Positions 5,046 through 7,260 of a stretch of 7,260 nucleotides of DNA are shown piece by piece; the stretch's first letter is position 1, and each line of letters starts with the position of its first letter. This DNA is from JACQAI01 sp035507915. GTDB taxonomy: Bacteria; Pseudomonadota; Alphaproteobacteria; Elsterales; Elsteraceae. The DNA is taken from positions 1 through 7,260 of the forward strand of contig DATJNS010000411.1 of NCBI GenBank assembly GCA_035507915.1, read 5' to 3'. The translations under genes were made by a program, and so were the position numbers. Below the pieces are notes generated by a model. It worked only from the letters and a program-made list of their open reading frames with translations, searched no databases and had not been told where the DNA came from.

Positions 5046-5744
5046 ATGAAGCGGCTCTATCGCGAGGTGGCGGTCATCGCCCATCCGGAGGGTTACGGCG
5101 TCGCGCTGGACGGACGGCGCGTCAACACGCCCGCCGGCGCCGCGCTCGTCATCCCGGCGCGCGCGCTCGCCGAGGCGATCGCCGAGGAATGGTCGGCGCA
5201 GGGCGAGCGCGTCGTGCCGCGCACGATGCCGCTGATGCAGCTGGCGGCGACCGCGCTCGACCGGGTCGCGCGTGCGCGCACGACCGTCATCGACCAGCTG
5301 ACCCGCTACGGCGAGACCGATCTCCTGTGCTACCGCGCCACCGAGCCGCCCGAGCTGGTCGACCGGCAGACCGCAATGTGGCAGCCCCTGGTCGACTGGA
5401 TCGAGGCGCATCATGCGGTGCGGCTCGAGGTCGCCCACGGCCTGATGCCGCGCCCGCAGCCGAGCGCCGCGCTCGATGCGCTGCGCGGCGCGCTCGAGCC
5501 GCTGGATGCGCTGCGCCTGACCGGCTTGAACGCGGCGACCGCCGCCGCCGGTTCGGTGGTGCTGGCGCTGGCGTTGCTGGCACGTCGGCTGTCCGCCGAC
5601 GAGGCCTGGGCGCTGTCCCAGCTCGACGAGACCTTCCAGATCGAGCGCTGGGGCGAGGATCGCGAAGCCGCGCGCCGGCGGGCCGAGCTGCGCGCCGACC
5701 TCGTCGCGGCCGGCCGGTTCCTCGAGCTGACCGCGGCCGACTGA
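5046..5744 (+). CDS. ATP12-family F1-ATPase assembly chaperone
   Basis: A 232-residue ATP12 family protein. In mitochondria Atp12 binds free F1 alpha subunits and prevents aggregation until they join beta subunits; the alphaproteobacterial homologues are presumed to do the same in the cytoplasm. The N-terminus MKRLYREVAV, then GYGVALDGRRVNTPAG (16-31) and LAEAIAEEWSAQGERV (41-56), is the conserved beta-rich domain. MPLMQLAATALDRV (61-74) and RYGETDLLCYRA (87-98) lead into the helical domain. The family end signature is LSADEAWALSQLDETFQIERW followed by GEDREAARRR (182-212). Length and both ends look complete. The start is ATG 5046; no Shine-Dalgarno lies at normal spacing, the nearest purine run GGAAG (5024-5028) being 17 bases away. 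It is not next to the ATP synthase operon here. Its neighbours are the HAD gene upstream and, after a hairpin, pccB downstream. Confidence 0.94.
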   Translation: MKRLYREVAVIAHPEGYGVALDGRRVNTPAGAALVIPARALAEAIAEEWSAQGERVVPRTMPLMQLAATALDRVARARTTVIDQLTRYGETDLLCYRATEPPELVDRQTAMWQPLVDWIEAHHAVRLEVAHGLMPRPQPSAALDALRGALEPLDALRLTGLNAATAAAGSVVLALALLARRLSADEAWALSQLDETFQIERWGEDREAARRRAELRADLVAAGRFLELTAAD

Positions 5745-5760
5745 CCGCCCTCTTGGGCGG
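5745..5760 (+). terminator. Terminator-like hairpin directly after the ATP12 gene
   Basis: CCGCCC (5745-5750) and GGGCGG (5755-5760) form a perfect 6-pair GC stem with a TCTT loop, starting one base after the ATP12 stop codon. Its position is typical of a terminator, but the sequence after it (ACCTTGCTTG) has only short T pairs, so an intrinsic terminator would be weak. It may instead protect the mRNA 3' end or assist Rho-dependent termination before pccB. Confidence 0.5.
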
Positions 5761-5767
5761 ACCTTGC

Positions 5768-5796
5768 TTGAGCAGGGTGGGCCGGGGTGCTATGCG
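5768..5796 (+). promoter_or_regulatory. Candidate housekeeping promoter for pccB
   Basis: TTGAGC (5768-5773) and TATGCG (5791-5796) are 17 bases apart. Shifted by one base they read CTTGAG and CTATGC, close to the CTTGAC-N17-CTATAT pattern described for alphaproteobacterial sigma-70 promoters (5 of 6 and 4 of 6 matches). The pair lies just after the terminator-like hairpin and would start transcription near 5803, giving a leader of about 30 bases before the pccB ATG. The placement supports the call; the -10 match is only moderate. Confidence 0.42.
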
Positions 5797-5832
5797 GAAG
5801 GCCCAGGCGGCCATTCGGGTGGGCTCGGCCAT

Positions 5833-7260
<1,428 letters not shown>

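Overview
The window is GC-rich and gene-dense, with third codon positions dominated by G and C. It reads as chromosomal housekeeping DNA of an alphaproteobacterium, most likely Rhodospirillales-like. The pointers are an ATP12-type F1-ATPase assembly chaperone (a family largely confined to alphaproteobacteria and mitochondria), a mitochondrial-type propionyl-CoA carboxylase beta subunit, and the order Do-type protease, rarA, RluC-type synthase, HAD phosphatase, ATP12, pccB, which I recall from Rhodospirillales genomes. No tRNA, rRNA, CRISPR array, insertion sequence, phage gene or clearly novel defence system was found.

Layout. (1) Positions 1-2799, plus strand: a tightly coupled unit made of the 3' end of a two-PDZ Do/DegQ-like periplasmic protease, the AAA+ ATPase RarA, and an S4-domain RluC/RluD-type pseudouridine synthase. 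Both junctions are 4-base stop/start overlaps. (2) Positions 2859-3452, plus strand: a SIS-only sugar-phosphate isomerase of the KdsD/KpsF/GutQ type, with a possible promoter of its own. (3) Positions 3459-4214, minus strand: an alpha/beta hydrolase, tail to tail with the SIS gene and only 6 bases away. (4) Positions 4215-4314: a 100-base divergent intergenic region with a 9-base tandem repeat and a GGGCCC hairpin. (5) Positions 4315-5744, plus strand: a HAD-IA phosphatase and an ATP12-family chaperone. (6) Positions 5833-7260, plus strand: pccB, running off the window end about 35 residues short of the usual C-terminus. It is preceded by a terminator-like hairpin and a candidate promoter.

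How the genes work together. They do not form one pathway. They cover envelope protein quality control (protease), stalled-fork maintenance (RarA), rRNA modification (pseudouridine synthase), sugar-phosphate isomerisation possibly linked to Kdo (SIS), phosphate-ester hydrolysis (HAD), F1-ATPase assembly (ATP12) and propionate/odd-chain or branched-chain catabolism (PccB). The least ordinary part is the SIS isomerase plus hydrolase block between the RluC-type gene and the HAD-ATP12-pccB run, together with the small repeat structures around it.
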